The translations under genes were made by a program, and so were the position numbers. Shown here piece after piece: positions 53,610-62,144 of a stretch of 63,077 bases of DNA. A model generated the notes under the pieces. The model ran no database searches. It was not told the DNA's origin and worked only from the letters and a program-made list of their open reading frames with translations. The stretch is from Comamonadaceae bacterium. GTDB taxonomy: Bacteria; Pseudomonadota; Gammaproteobacteria; Burkholderiales; Burkholderiaceae_C. How positions within the stretch are numbered: position 1 is the first letter of the stretch; every line of letters begins with the position of its first letter. The stretch spans positions 21,025 to 84,101 of the forward strand of contig BJGT01000003.1 in the NCBI GenBank assembly GCA_014190675.1. Reading direction: 5' to 3'.

Positions 53610-54419
53610 ATGCTGATCCCCGACCTGGGTCCCCAACGCATAGTCTGCCTGACCGAGGAGACCACGGAGTGGCTTTACCTGCTGGGGCAAGAGGCACGCA
53701 TTGTGGGCATCTCGGGTTACACCGTTCGGCCACGGCGGGCGCGGCAAGAAAAACCCAGGGTCAGTGCATTTCTGACCGCCAAGATCGACCAGATCCTGGC
53801 CTTGGAGCCTGACTGCGTTTTTGGTTTCTCTGACCTGCAGGCAGACATTGCGTCGGCACTGATCCGGCAGGGCGTGCAGGTCACGGTCTTTAACCAGCGC
53901 AGCATCGCCGAGATATTTGGCATGATGTTCCAGGTGGCGGCTATGGTGGGGCAGGGCGAGCTTGGCCTGACGCTGATTGGGGCCATGCAGCAGCAGCTGG
54001 CACAGATCAGCGCAAGCGCGGCCAGCTTGCCGCGCCGACCCCAAGTCTATTTTGAAGAGTGGGACGAGCCACACATCAGCGCCATCCGCTGGGTGTCGGA
54101 GCTGTTGGGCGTGGCCGGCGGCGACGACTGCTTTCCCGAGTTGGCGGTTCAGTCCCTGGGCAAGAACCGCATCATCGCCGAGGGTGCTGAGATTGTGCGG
54201 CGCAACCCCGACATCATCATCGGCTCCTGGTGCGGCAAGAAGTTTCGGCCTGAGAAGGTCGCGGCGCGGCCGGGCTGGGCGGCGGTGAATGCAGTTAAAA
54301 ATAGCCAATTGTTCGAAATCAAGTCACCCGACATTCTGCAACCCGGGCCGGCGGCGCTGACCGACGGCGTGGCGGCCTTGCATCGCATCGTGATGCAGTG
54401 GGCCCAGCAACATGGCTGA
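53610..54419 (+). CDS. Cobalamin-binding protein, BtuF-like fold without a signal peptide
   Basis: A 269-residue protein of the helical-backbone metal receptor (BtuF/TroA) superfamily. It starts IPDLGPQRIVCLTEETTEWL with no signal peptide, and no alternative upstream start exists in frame. The TEETTEWLYLLGQEARIVGISGYTVRP region corresponds to the ligand-facing N-lobe, and EEWDEPHISAIRWVSELLGVAGG to the second lobe. It lies between btuB and cobU, overlapping cobU by 8 bases. A second, secreted BtuF is encoded at 55029. A cytoplasmic corrinoid-handling role is inferred; the compound bound is not shown. Confidence 0.8.
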   Translation: MLIPDLGPQRIVCLTEETTEWLYLLGQEARIVGISGYTVRPRRARQEKPRVSAFLTAKIDQILALEPDCVFGFSDLQADIASALIRQGVQVTVFNQRSIAEIFGMMFQVAAMVGQGELGLTLIGAMQQQLAQISASAASLPRRPQVYFEEWDEPHISAIRWVSELLGVAGGDDCFPELAVQSLGKNRIIAEGAEIVRRNPDIIIGSWCGKKFRPEKVAARPGWAAVNAVKNSQLFEIKSPDILQPGPAALTDGVAALHRIVMQWAQQHG

Positions 54420-55017
54420 AGCAATCAGCCTGGCGCGCAGCGAGCTGATCCTGGGCGGTCAAAAAAGCGGTAAGTCACGCCGGGCCGAGCGGCTGGCGCA
54501 GGCCTGGCTGGAAGGTGGCAACACGCATCAGGCCGTGCTGATAGCCACCGCCCAGCCCTGGGACGAAGAAATGCAAGCCCGCATTGCGCGGCACCAGGCC
54601 GACCGGGCTGTGCGGGTGCCCGGCATGCGCACCCTAGAAGAGCCACGCCAACTGGCGCAGGCCATTCGGGCGCACAGCCGGCCCGACACGCTGCTGGTGG
54701 TGGATTGCCTGACGCTCTGGCTCACCAACTGGCTGATGCCGATGCACCCCGGTGATGTGCCGTCTTCAGTGCCAAATCAGCCGCCAGCCCTTGCCAGCAT
54801 TGAAGCTGTTGCGCTACTTTTAGAAGCAATTGCGGCGGCGCCGGGGCCCTTGGTGCTGGTTGGCAACGAGATCGGGCTGGGCGTGATCCCGATGGGCGCC
54901 GAGGTGCGCGCCTTTGTCGATGCCCTAGGCCGTCTCAACCAGCTGGTGGCGCAGGTTTGCGAGCGCGTCACTCTGATGGCCGCTGGTTTGCCGCTCACCC
55001 TGAAGGCGGCCACTTGA
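54412..55017 (+). CDS. cobU: Adenosylcobinamide kinase / adenosylcobinamide-phosphate guanylyltransferase
   Basis: A 201-residue bifunctional CobU (CobP). It phosphorylates adenosylcobinamide and then makes GDP-cobinamide. The P-loop LGGQKSGKSRRAE is at about residues 14-26, the guanylylation-region His is in ARIARHQADRAVRVP, VDCLTLWLTNWL is the B-like motif, and LVGNEIGLGVIPMGAEVRAFVDALGR is the family's strongest signature. It overlaps both neighbours, so the operon is tightly coupled. Presence of cobU with btuFCD indicates cobinamide salvage. Confidence 0.95.
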   Translation: MAEAISLARSELILGGQKSGKSRRAERLAQAWLEGGNTHQAVLIATAQPWDEEMQARIARHQADRAVRVPGMRTLEEPRQLAQAIRAHSRPDTLLVVDCLTLWLTNWLMPMHPGDVPSSVPNQPPALASIEAVALLLEAIAAAPGPLVLVGNEIGLGVIPMGAEVRAFVDALGRLNQLVAQVCERVTLMAAGLPLTLKAAT

Positions 55018-55028
55018 AGATCGGACTG

Positions 55029-55910
55029 ATGTTCTGGCGCGGCCTGGTGGTGGTGCTCTGTTTGGGCGCCACCGCAGCGCAGGCGCTGCAGGTCACCGAC
55101 GATCGGGGTGTGACGCTGAGCTTTGCGCAAACGCCGCAGAGTATTGTCAGCCTGCTGCCCTCGCTGGCCGAGACCGTGTGCGAGCTTGGTCACTGCGGTC
55201 GGTTGGTCGGAGTTGACCGCTACACCAACTACCCGGCCAGCCTGCAAAAACTGCCCCAGGTGGGTGGCGGGTTGGACCCGAGCATTGAGGCCATCGTCTC
55301 GCTCAAGCCCGATGTGGTGCTGATGGCCAAATCTTCGCGCGCCGCCGAACGGCTGGAGGCACTGGGCATCAAGGTGATGGCGCTGGAGCCCAAAACCTAT
55401 GCTGACGTGCAGCGCGTGATGCTCAAACTAGGCCAGTTACTGGAGGTGCCCGATGCACAGCGGGTCTGGCGTGCCATTGATGCCGGTGTGTCGGCGGCGG
55501 CCCAGTCGCTACCGGAGCAGGTGCGCGGCACCCGGGTTTATTTTGAGGTGAACCAGGGACCGTACGCGGCCAGCGAGGCCTCGTTCATCGGCGAGACCCT
55601 GATCCGATTGGGCGTGAAAAATATCGTGCCAGCCAATCTCGGACCCTTTCCCAAACTCAACCCCGAATACATTGTGCGCGCCAACCCCGACCTGATCATG
55701 GTCGGCCAGGGTAGCGCCGACGGTCTGACCCAGCGGCCTGGATGGCACAGCATCCGCGCTGTGCGCGAGCGCCGGGTATGTATTTTTCCGGCCGAGCAGG
55801 CCAATGTGCTGGTGCGACCTGGCCCGCGGATGGCCGAGGCCGCACGGTTGATGGCCCAATGCCTGAGCGACAAGGCACCCCAGTCCGCCGGCGTGAGGCC
55901 CAAGCCGTGA
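55029..55910 (+). CDS. btuF: Periplasmic corrinoid-binding protein BtuF
   Basis: A ~293-residue ABC-type binding protein. The ATG at 55029 starts a signal peptide (FWRGLVVVLCLGATAAQAL). A TTG at 55014 overlapping the cobU stop is an alternative and would add five residues. The mature part begins VTDDRGVTLSFAQTPQSIVS, followed by LAETVCELGHCGRLVGVDRYTNYP, which matches BtuF. The C-lobe has GVKNIVPANLGPFPKLNPEY. It precedes btuC, whose GTG overlaps its stop. Confidence 0.93.
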   Translation: MFWRGLVVVLCLGATAAQALQVTDDRGVTLSFAQTPQSIVSLLPSLAETVCELGHCGRLVGVDRYTNYPASLQKLPQVGGGLDPSIEAIVSLKPDVVLMAKSSRAAERLEALGIKVMALEPKTYADVQRVMLKLGQLLEVPDAQRVWRAIDAGVSAAAQSLPEQVRGTRVYFEVNQGPYAASEASFIGETLIRLGVKNIVPANLGPFPKLNPEYIVRANPDLIMVGQGSADGLTQRPGWHSIRAVRERRVCIFPAEQANVLVRPGPRMAEAARLMAQCLSDKAPQSAGVRPKP

Positions 55911-56977
55911 GCCTGCGCCCGGCCTACCTGGCGGGGCTGCTGCTGCTGCTCGGCCTGGGCTTGCTGGCGCTCGGCGTGTGCGTCGGCAGCACTGGTTTTG
56001 AGAATTTGCTCCAGACCTTGCTGCACCCATCGGAAGGCCCCGAGCAAACCGCCATGGCCCGCCAGATCGTGGGCGAGATCCGGCTGCCGCGCACCCTGGG
56101 CGCCTGGGCCGCCGGCGCCCTGCTGGGTCTGGCTGGCGCGGTGGCGCAGGGTCTGTTTCGTAACCCTTTGGCTGACCCCTATCTGTTGGGCAGCGCCTCG
56201 GGCGCCTCGCTGGGCGTGGCGCTGGTGCTGGCGGCGCTGGGCGGCAACGCCGGTATGCTGGGTGGCAGCATGATGAACGGCGGTGCGGCGGTGAGCGTGT
56301 TCTCCAGCAGTGTGCTGGTGCGCCTGGGCCTGACCGGCGCGGCCTTTGCAGGGGCGGTGCTGGCGGTGCTGCTGACGCTGGCGCTGTCGCGCGGGGTGCA
56401 GCACACGCTGCGCCTGCTGCTGGCTGGCGTGGTGGTGGGGGTGGTACTGGGCGCGCTGACGCAGCTGGTGTTGCTGCTCTCGCCGGACTCGCTGCAGGCC
56501 ATGCAGGCTTTCATGCTGGGCTCCACCAGCTTTGTTGGCTGGACCTCTTTCACGCTGATGCTCTCGGTGTGGTGGCTGTGCGTGCTGGCTGCCTGGCTGC
56601 TGGGCCGTGTGCTGGACGGCCTGAGTTTGGGTGAGGCCACGGCGCAGAGCCTGGGCTTGCCGGTAGCGCCGCTGCGCTTGGCGCTGGTGGCGGTGCTGGC
56701 CCTGGCCACCGGCACGGCGGTGGCGCAGACCGGGCTGATTGCATTCGTTGGGTTGGCGGCACCTCACCTGGTGCGCTCGGTGGTCAAAACCACCCACGGC
56801 TGGTTGATGTGGCTGGCCAGCCTGATGGGCGGCACGCTGCTGATGGGGGCTGACATTCTGGCGCGCGGGCTGATGGCGCCGCAGGAACTGCCTGTGGGTG
56901 TGCTCACCGCTGTTCTGGGCGGCGGCTACCTGCTGTGGCTGATGCACCGCAGCAGCAGCCGTGGCGGGAGCCTGTGA
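55907..56977 (+). CDS. btuC: Corrinoid ABC transporter permease BtuC (FecCD family)
   Basis: A ~356-residue permease with about ten helices. The GTG at 55907 overlaps the btuF stop (GTGA), and the long open frame upstream to 55742 lies inside btuF. The segments RLPRTLGAWAAGALLGLAGA, QGLFRNPLADPYLLGSASGAS and TGLIAFVGLAAPHLVRSVVK are FecCD/BtuC hallmarks. Part of the middle (GGNAGMLGGSMMNGGAAVSV) is Gly-rich. It forms a homodimer channel for B12 or cobinamide with BtuD. Confidence 0.94.
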   Translation: MSLRPAYLAGLLLLLGLGLLALGVCVGSTGFENLLQTLLHPSEGPEQTAMARQIVGEIRLPRTLGAWAAGALLGLAGAVAQGLFRNPLADPYLLGSASGASLGVALVLAALGGNAGMLGGSMMNGGAAVSVFSSSVLVRLGLTGAAFAGAVLAVLLTLALSRGVQHTLRLLLAGVVVGVVLGALTQLVLLLSPDSLQAMQAFMLGSTSFVGWTSFTLMLSVWWLCVLAAWLLGRVLDGLSLGEATAQSLGLPVAPLRLALVAVLALATGTAVAQTGLIAFVGLAAPHLVRSVVKTTHGWLMWLASLMGGTLLMGADILARGLMAPQELPVGVLTAVLGGGYLLWLMHRSSSRGGSL

Positions 56978-56979
56978 GC

Positions 56980-57762
56980 ATGGCCAATGCTGTAAAAACC
57001 ATAGCGCTAGAGGCCCGTGGCATAAGGGCTAGCCTCGGAAACACCCAGGTACTGCATGGCCTTGACCTGGCTCTGCCCGCCGGCCGTTGGACCAGCGTGG
57101 TCGGGCCTAATGGCGCCGGCAAATCCACGCTGCTGAAAGTGCTGGCCGGGCTGCTGCCACACAGTGGTGAGGTGCAGCTCTTGGGGCAGCCGCTGGCCAG
57201 TCTGACGGGACGGCAGCGCGCCGTGCAGCTGTCCTGGCTGGGGCAAAACGAGGCCTCGGGTGACGACCTCACCGTGCTGGACGTTGTGATGCTGGGCCGG
57301 CTGCCGCACCAGCCCTGGTTGGCCGGCCCCAGCCCGGCCGACCATGTGGCGGTGCAGCAGGCGTTGCAAAACACCCAGGCCTGGGACTGGCGGGAGCGTG
57401 CGCTGGGCCAGCTCTCGGGCGGCGAGCGTCAGCGTGTGCTGCTGGCGCGGGCGCTGGCGGTGCAGGCGCCGGTGCTGCTGATGGACGAGCCGCTGGCCAA
57501 CCTCGACCCGCCGCACCAGGCCGACTGGCTGGCTCTGGTGCGCAGCCTGGTGGCCCAGGGTCAGACCGTGGTCAGCGTGTTGCATGAGATTTCGATGGCC
57601 TTGCACGCCGACGACCTGCTGGTGCTGGCCGACGGGCGGCTCACCCACCACGGCCCCTGCGCCGACCCGGCCAGCCACCGCGCCCTGGAGCACGTGTTTG
57701 ACCACCGCATCGCCATCCATGCCCTGCAGGGTCAGTGGGTGGCTTTGCCAGTGGCCGCGTGA
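56980..57762 (+). CDS. btuD: Corrinoid ABC transporter ATP-binding protein BtuD
   Basis: A ~260-residue ATPase. The ATG at 56980 follows the btuC stop by 2 bases; upstream ATG 56935 lies inside btuC. Walker A is GPNGAGKS (42-49), the signature is LSGGERQR (about 145-152), Walker B is LLMDEPLANLD, and the His switch is in VSVLHEISMALHADD. The TVLDVVMLGRLPHQPW segment before the signature is typical for siderophore/B12 ATPases. It is the last gene before the ATPase gene that interrupts the B12 cluster. Confidence 0.94.
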   Translation: MANAVKTIALEARGIRASLGNTQVLHGLDLALPAGRWTSVVGPNGAGKSTLLKVLAGLLPHSGEVQLLGQPLASLTGRQRAVQLSWLGQNEASGDDLTVLDVVMLGRLPHQPWLAGPSPADHVAVQQALQNTQAWDWRERALGQLSGGERQRVLLARALAVQAPVLLMDEPLANLDPPHQADWLALVRSLVAQGQTVVSVLHEISMALHADDLLVLADGRLTHHGPCADPASHRALEHVFDHRIAIHALQGQWVALPVAA

Positions 57763-57787
57763 TGTTCATGAAGAACGCGGCATAATC

Positions 57788-57816
57788 ACAAATCGAAACT
57801 TCTAACTTCGATTTGT
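57788..57816. repeat. Perfect 10-bp inverted repeat at the promoter/leader of the AAA ATPase gene
   Basis: Arms ACAAATCGAA (57788-57797) and TTCGATTTGT (57807-57816) flank a 9-nt centre. The repeat ends 3 bases before the ATG at 57820, and a CATAAT -10-like hexamer lies at 57781-57786. It could be an operator over the transcription start or an RNA hairpin hiding the start codon. Its base composition is AT-richer than the surroundings. Confidence 0.7.
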
Positions 57817-57819
57817 AAA

Positions 57820-58986
57820 ATGATTCCTCGTCACGCATCCGCGACCTTGCAGCGACTGGCCACCGGTTTTCCGGTGCTGGCGATTACCGGACCGCGCCAG
57901 TCTGGCAAGACCACATTGGCCCGTGCCCTGTTTTCAGACAAGCCCTATGTCTCTCTGGAAAACCCGGAAGAGCGCGAGTTTGCCGACACTGATCCCAAGC
58001 GTTTTTTGGCACGCTTCACCGAGGGCGCTGTGCTTGATGAGGTGCAGCGCTGCCCGGCGCTGTTGTCCTGGGTTCAGTTGGAGGTGGATGAGCGCCGGCG
58101 CATGGGCGACTTTGTGTTGACCGGATCTGCTCAGTTTGACCTGCTCGCGGGCATCACCCAAAGCCTGGCAGGCCGAGTGGGGCGGGTTGAACTGCTGCCC
58201 CTTTCCGGCGCCGAGCTGGGGCCCGGCGGTCTTCCCGACACCTTGGACGCTGCCTTGCTCAAAGGGGGCTACCCCGCCTTGTACGACCGTGGGCTGTCGC
58301 CGCACGACTGGTTTGCTAACTACGTGGCGACCTACGTCGAACGCGATGTGCGCCAGATTCTGGCGGTTCAGGATCTGAGCCAGTTTCACCGCTTTGTGCG
58401 CATGTGCGCCGCCCGCTCCGGCCAAATGCTCAACTTGGCGGCGCTGGGTGCCGATTGCGGTATCTCGGCGGTGACGGCGGGCAAGTGGTTATCAGTTTTG
58501 GAAACCAGCTACCTGATGTTCCGCCTGCCGCCCTACCACCGTAACTTTGGCAAGCGCCTGGTGAAAACGCCCAAGCTCTATTGCCTCGATGTCGGCCTGA
58601 TGGCCTGGCTGCTTGGCATTCGAGACCTCACCACCCTGCAAACGCACCCGGCCCGAGGCGCTTTGTTTGAGACCTGGGTGGTGTCCGAGTTCGTCAAAAC
58701 CCGGTTCAATGCCGGGCAGGACGCCGCGCTCTTTTTTTGGCGCGACAGCGTTGGGCAAGAGGTGGATGTGCTGCTGGAGACGCCCCAAGGTCTGCAGGGC
58801 ATCGAGGTCAAATCAGGCGCCACGTTTGCATCAGACTGGCCGCAGGCCGTGCACAAGTGGGCCGCATTGGCCGACACGGCGACCTTGCCGCCCCGCATCA
58901 TTTTTGGCGGCGACGGCCGCTACGAGCGCCAGGGTTGTCAGGTCTCGGGCTGGCGCGAATTCGCGCTGAATCCGGCCATTCCCTGA
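57820..58986 (+). CDS. AAA-family ATPase with DUF4143 C-terminal domain
   Basis: A 388-residue protein of the AAA_14/DUF4143 type. Walker A is GPRQSGKT (24-31); Walker B-like [12 protein letters not shown] is near residue 68, and the sensor region has [15 protein letters not shown]. The C-terminal domain has [15 protein letters not shown] and ends with [19 protein letters not shown], a spacing of Asp and Glu-x-Lys like PD-(D/E)XK nuclease folds. Functions of this widespread family are unclear; some links to toxin-antitoxin and defence loci are reported. It lies within the B12 cluster with its own inverted repeat and has no B12 function, so it looks like an inserted unit. Confidence 0.88.
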   Translation: MIPRHASATLQRLATGFPVLAITGPRQSGKTTLARALFSDKPYVSLENPEEREFADTDPKRFLARFTEGAVLDEVQRCPALLSWVQLEVDERRRMGDFVLTGSAQFDLLAGITQSLAGRVGRVELLPLSGAELGPGGLPDTLDAALLKGGYPALYDRGLSPHDWFANYVATYVERDVRQILAVQDLSQFHRFVRMCAARSGQMLNLAALGADCGISAVTAGKWLSVLETSYLMFRLPPYHRNFGKRLVKTPKLYCLDVGLMAWLLGIRDLTTLQTHPARGALFETWVVSEFVKTRFNAGQDAALFFWRDSVGQEVDVLLETPQGLQGIEVKSGATFASDWPQAVHKWAALADTATLPPRIIFGGDGRYERQGCQVSGWREFALNPAIP

Positions 58987-59015
58987 TCCTCACCCCTTTG
59001 AACCGGAGCAGACGC

Positions 59016-59585
59016 ATGCAGCTAGAAAAACCACCCACTAAAAAACCCTATGAGAAATCCGAGGGCGAACGCCGTGGCCTGGTGATCGTTAACACCGGCG
59101 ACGGCAAGGGCAAGAGCACGGCGGCCTTTGGTCTGGCCTTGCGCGCGCACGGGCGCGGCAAGGCGGTCAAGATTTTCCAGTTCATGAAGGTCCCAACAGC
59201 CCGCTTTGGCGAGCACCGCATGTTTGAGCAGCTGGGCATCCCGATTGAAGGCTTGGGCGACGGCTTCAGCTGGAAAAGCCAGGACCTGGAACATTCGGCC
59301 CAGCTGGCGCGCGAGGGCTGGCAGAAAGCCAGCGCGGCCATTTTGAGCGGCGAGCATTTTCTGGTGGTGCTGGATGAAATCACCTACCCGCTTATTTACG
59401 GCTGGATGCCCCTGGACGATGTGCTGCAGACCCTGCGCCAGCGGCCGGCCCATGTGCACGTGGTGCTGACCGGGCGCCGCTGCCCGCCCGAAATCATGGC
59501 GCTGGCCGATACCGTGACCGAGATGACCAAGATCAAGCATGCGTTCGAAGCCGGCGTGCCGGCGCAGCGCGGCATTGAGGACTGA
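59016..59585 (+). CDS. cobO: Cob(I)yrinic acid a,c-diamide adenosyltransferase CobO (BtuR)
   Basis: A 189-residue CobA/CobO-type adenosyltransferase. The ATG at 59016 ([20 protein letters not shown]) follows the ATPase stop by 29 bp; the long open frame before it overlaps the ATPase gene. The P-loop [34 protein letters not shown] and the [19 protein letters not shown] end are diagnostic. It attaches the adenosyl ligand to cobalt, using ATP, before amidation or on salvaged corrinoids. It is followed by the cbiB GTG after a 1-bp gap. Confidence 0.95.
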   Translation: MQLEKPPTKKPYEKSEGERRGLVIVNTGDGKGKSTAAFGLALRAHGRGKAVKIFQFMKVPTARFGEHRMFEQLGIPIEGLGDGFSWKSQDLEHSAQLAREGWQKASAAILSGEHFLVVLDEITYPLIYGWMPLDDVLQTLRQRPAHVHVVLTGRRCPPEIMALADTVTEMTKIKHAFEAGVPAQRGIED

Positions 59586-59586
59586 T

Positions 59587-60543
59587 GTGCTGCTGAGCCT
59601 GCCGGCCCTGTTGCTGGCCCTGCTGGTCGACCGCTGGCTGGGCGAGCCGCCAGTGCGCTGGCACCCGGTGGTTTGGATGGGTCATTATCTGGGCTGGGCC
59701 GGGCGGCAGCTGCAGCGCCATTCGCGGCCGGACGTCGCCGATTACAGGTCATTTTGGCTTGGAGCCCTTGCCTGGCTTGGCGGCGCTGCTATGGTTATTG
59801 CAGCAGCGCTGGCGATTGAGCAACTGGCCATGACGCTGCCGCTGGTGCTGTCCTCGCTGCTGCTGGGCCTGGCCCTTAAGCCCCTGCTGGCCTGGCGCAT
59901 GTTGCGCACCGAGGTGCAGGCGGTGGAGCAGGCCCTGCAACAGTCGCTGCCGGCGGGCCGCGAGCGCCTGAGTTGGCTGGTCAGCCGCGATGTCAGCGCC
60001 TTGAGCGAGGCCGGTGTGCGTGAGAGCGCCATTGAATCGCTGGCCGAGAATTTGAACGACTCGGTGGTGGCGCCTCTGTTCTGGTTTGTGCTGCTGGGGC
60101 TGCCGGGTGCGGCCCTGTACCGCTTTGCCAATACCGCTGATGCGATGTGGGGTTACCGCGGCGTTTACCGGGGTCAGCGCTGGGAATGGGCGGGCAAATG
60201 GGCGGCGCGGGTCGACGATGCTCTGAGCTGGCTGCCGGCGCGCCTGACGGCGGGGCTGCTGTTGCTGGGCGCCGGCTGGCGTGGTCTTCGACTGGCGGGC
60301 GCCCTGCCTTCAGAAGCCGGCAAAACCCCCTCGCCCAACAGTGGCTGGCCGATGGCTGCGATGGCGCTGGTGCTGGGCGTGACCCTGCGCAAACCGCTGG
60401 CCTATGGGCTCAACCCGGCCGGACGGGAGGCGCAGGCAGTAGACACCGAACGTGCCGTAGCTAATGCAGAAAAAGTTCTGTTAGCGCTTATGGCAGTAGC
60501 GGTGATAGCCATGGTTTATGCCCTGATCAGGGGTTTGGATTGA
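59587..60543 (+). CDS. cbiB: Adenosylcobinamide-phosphate synthase CbiB (CobD)
   Basis: A ~318-residue membrane protein that joins the aminopropanol (phosphate) side chain to adenosylcobyric acid. The GTG at 59587 lies directly after the cobO stop. The DRWLGEPPVRWHPVVWMGHYLG start is the CbiB signature, and SRDVSALSEAGVRESAIESLAENLNDSVVAPLFWF near residue 135 is the most conserved region. NTADAMWGYRGVYRGQRWEWAGK follows. Four to five membrane segments are seen. Its stop overlaps the cobQ start. Confidence 0.94.
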   Translation: MLLSLPALLLALLVDRWLGEPPVRWHPVVWMGHYLGWAGRQLQRHSRPDVADYRSFWLGALAWLGGAAMVIAAALAIEQLAMTLPLVLSSLLLGLALKPLLAWRMLRTEVQAVEQALQQSLPAGRERLSWLVSRDVSALSEAGVRESAIESLAENLNDSVVAPLFWFVLLGLPGAALYRFANTADAMWGYRGVYRGQRWEWAGKWAARVDDALSWLPARLTAGLLLLGAGWRGLRLAGALPSEAGKTPSPNSGWPMAAMALVLGVTLRKPLAYGLNPAGREAQAVDTERAVANAEKVLLALMAVAVIAMVYALIRGLD

Positions 60544-62144
60544 CCGCCCGATGCGTCATGGTGCTGGGCACCACCAGCGGCGCTGGCAAGAGTTGGCTCA
60601 CCACTGCGCTGTGCCGGCATTACGCTCGCCAGGGCCTGAAGGTGGCGCCGTTCAAGGCGCAGAACATGAGCAACAACGCCCGCGTGGTGGCAGGTGGCGA
60701 GATCGGCAGCGCCCAGTACTTCCAGGCGCTGGCTGCGCGCGCGGTGCCCGATGTGTGCATGAACCCTTTGCTGCTCAAGCCCGAGCGCGACACCCACAGC
60801 CAGGTGGTGCTGCTGGGCCAGGTCGATGCGGCGCTGACCGCCATGCCCTGGCGCGAGCGCAGCGCCCGGGTCTGGCCCCACATCACGGAAGCGCTCGATG
60901 CGCTGATGGCCGACAACGACGTGGTGGTGATTGAGGGCGCAGGCTCTCCGGCCGAAATCAACCTGTCGGCCAGCGACATCGTCAACATGCGGGTGGCGCA
61001 GCACGCTGACGCCGCTTGCCTGCTGGTAACTGACATCGACCGAGGCGGCGCCTTTGCCCACCTGTACGGCACCTGGGCCCTGCTGCCCGAACCAGACCGC
61101 GCGCTGATCCGCGGCTTTGTGCTCAACAAGTTCCGAGGCGACGCCAGTCTGTTGGCGCCCGCGCCGCAGATGCTGCAGGATTTGACCGGCATCCCCACGG
61201 TGGCCACGCTGCCCATGTGGTGGCAGCACGGCCTGCCCGAGGAGGATGGTGTTTTTGATGTCGCCCCCACGCTTGTCGCTGCGCGTACTGCGCTGCCCCC
61301 CGAGGGGGCTCGACCGGCTTGGGGCGGCCCGGCGCCGGTCGTGGACATGGCCCCCGCGCTTGTCGCTGCGGGCCCAGTTTTGCAGACCATTGCCGTTATC
61401 GCCTATCCGCGCATCAGCAATTTGGATGAATTCCAGCCGCTCAAAAACATCCCTGGGGTGCGTCTGCTGTGGGTGCGCAGCCCGGTTGAGTTGGCTGGCC
61501 TGGTGCCGGGGCGCGACTGGATCATCCTGCCCGGCTCCAAGCACACCAGTGGTGACTTGGCCTGGCTGCGGGCACAGGGGCTGGACGCGGCGGTCGCGGC
61601 GTTTGCCGGGCAGGGCGGAGCGGTGCTGGGCATTTGCGGCGGCTTGCAAATGCTGGGCGAAGCGCTAATTGACCCCCACGGCATTGACGGCAATGCGCCG
61701 GGGCTGGGGCTTTTGCCGTTGGTGACGGTGTTTGAGGTGGACAAAACGGTGTGCCACACCCAGACCACGTTTGGGCCGCTGCAGGGCCATTGGGCCGGTT
61801 TGAGTGGTGTGAGCGTGAGCGGTTATGAAATTCACCATGGCCAAACCCAGCAGCACGCCGGCCTGGCCCAGGCGGGTGTGATGGCTCAGCCGGCCATGCC
61901 CGGCGGGCTGGCCTGGCAAAACCCGGCCGGCAACGTGCTGGGGCTGTATTTACACGGCCTGTTTGAAGACCCGGCTGCGCTGCAGGCCCTGTTCGACCCC
62001 GTTGGCAACCAGGCCCTGCCCACGCTTGATTCGGTGTTTGACGGCCTGGCCGACTACATTGGTAGATACTTCCAGCCTGATTTTCTGGCTGGTTTGATTC
62101 AACCTGTTCAAGCGCCAGTGCAACTGAGAGCCTCTAACCCATGA
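60540..62144 (+). CDS. cobQ: Cobyric acid synthase CobQ with an in-frame linker insertion
   Basis: A 534-residue glutamine-dependent amidase making cobyric acid from adenosylcobyrinic a,c-diamide. The N-terminal ATPase domain begins MVLGTTSGAGKSWLTTALCR and has VVVIEGAGSPAEINL; the C-terminal GATase domain has the catalytic C366 in LGICGGLQML and a GYEIHHG motif. The start is a TTG overlapping the cbiB stop, or ATG at 60558. Between GLPEEDGVFD and the conserved IAVIAYPRISNLDEF lie about 40 extra residues rich in Ala/Pro, encoded by the dispersed repeat and a near-duplicate 21-mer. They sit in the interdomain linker and keep the frame. Confidence 0.94.
   Translation: MTARCVMVLGTTSGAGKSWLTTALCRHYARQGLKVAPFKAQNMSNNARVVAGGEIGSAQYFQALAARAVPDVCMNPLLLKPERDTHSQVVLLGQVDAALTAMPWRERSARVWPHITEALDALMADNDVVVIEGAGSPAEINLSASDIVNMRVAQHADAACLLVTDIDRGGAFAHLYGTWALLPEPDRALIRGFVLNKFRGDASLLAPAPQMLQDLTGIPTVATLPMWWQHGLPEEDGVFDVAPTLVAARTALPPEGARPAWGGPAPVVDMAPALVAAGPVLQTIAVIAYPRISNLDEFQPLKNIPGVRLLWVRSPVELAGLVPGRDWIILPGSKHTSGDLAWLRAQGLDAAVAAFAGQGGAVLGICGGLQMLGEALIDPHGIDGNAPGLGLLPLVTVFEVDKTVCHTQTTFGPLQGHWAGLSGVSVSGYEIHHGQTQQHAGLAQAGVMAQPAMPGGLAWQNPAGNVLGLYLHGLFEDPAALQALFDPVGNQALPTLDSVFDGLADYIGRYFQPDFLAGLIQPVQAPVQLRASNP
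61263..61370 (+). repeat. 21-nt near-identical direct repeat flanking the dispersed repeat in cobQ
   Basis: GCCCCCACGCTTGTCGCTGCG at 61263-61283 returns at 61350-61370 with a single A-to-G change. The offset is 87 bases, or 29 codons, so it preserves the frame (APTLVAA and APALVAA). The dispersed repeat copy 2 lies between the two. Confidence 0.85.
61292..61334 (+). repeat. 43-bp dispersed repeat, copy 2 (inside cobQ)
   Basis: The 18-nt arm GCTGCCCCCCGAGGGGGC (61292-61309), 13-nt middle, and 12-nt arm GGCGGCCCGGCG (61323-61334) match copy 1 at 30561-30603 exactly in both arms and in spacing. It encodes part of the extra LPPEGARPAWGGPAP segment of CobQ. Similar GC-rich elements occur, from memory, in several Comamonadaceae genomes. 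Confidence 0.85.

Noticed and set aside
55538-56947. 469-codon open frame antisense to btuF/btuC
   Set aside because: Gln/His/Arg-rich low-complexity translation caused by GC-rich codon bias on the plus strand, which encodes BtuF and BtuC.
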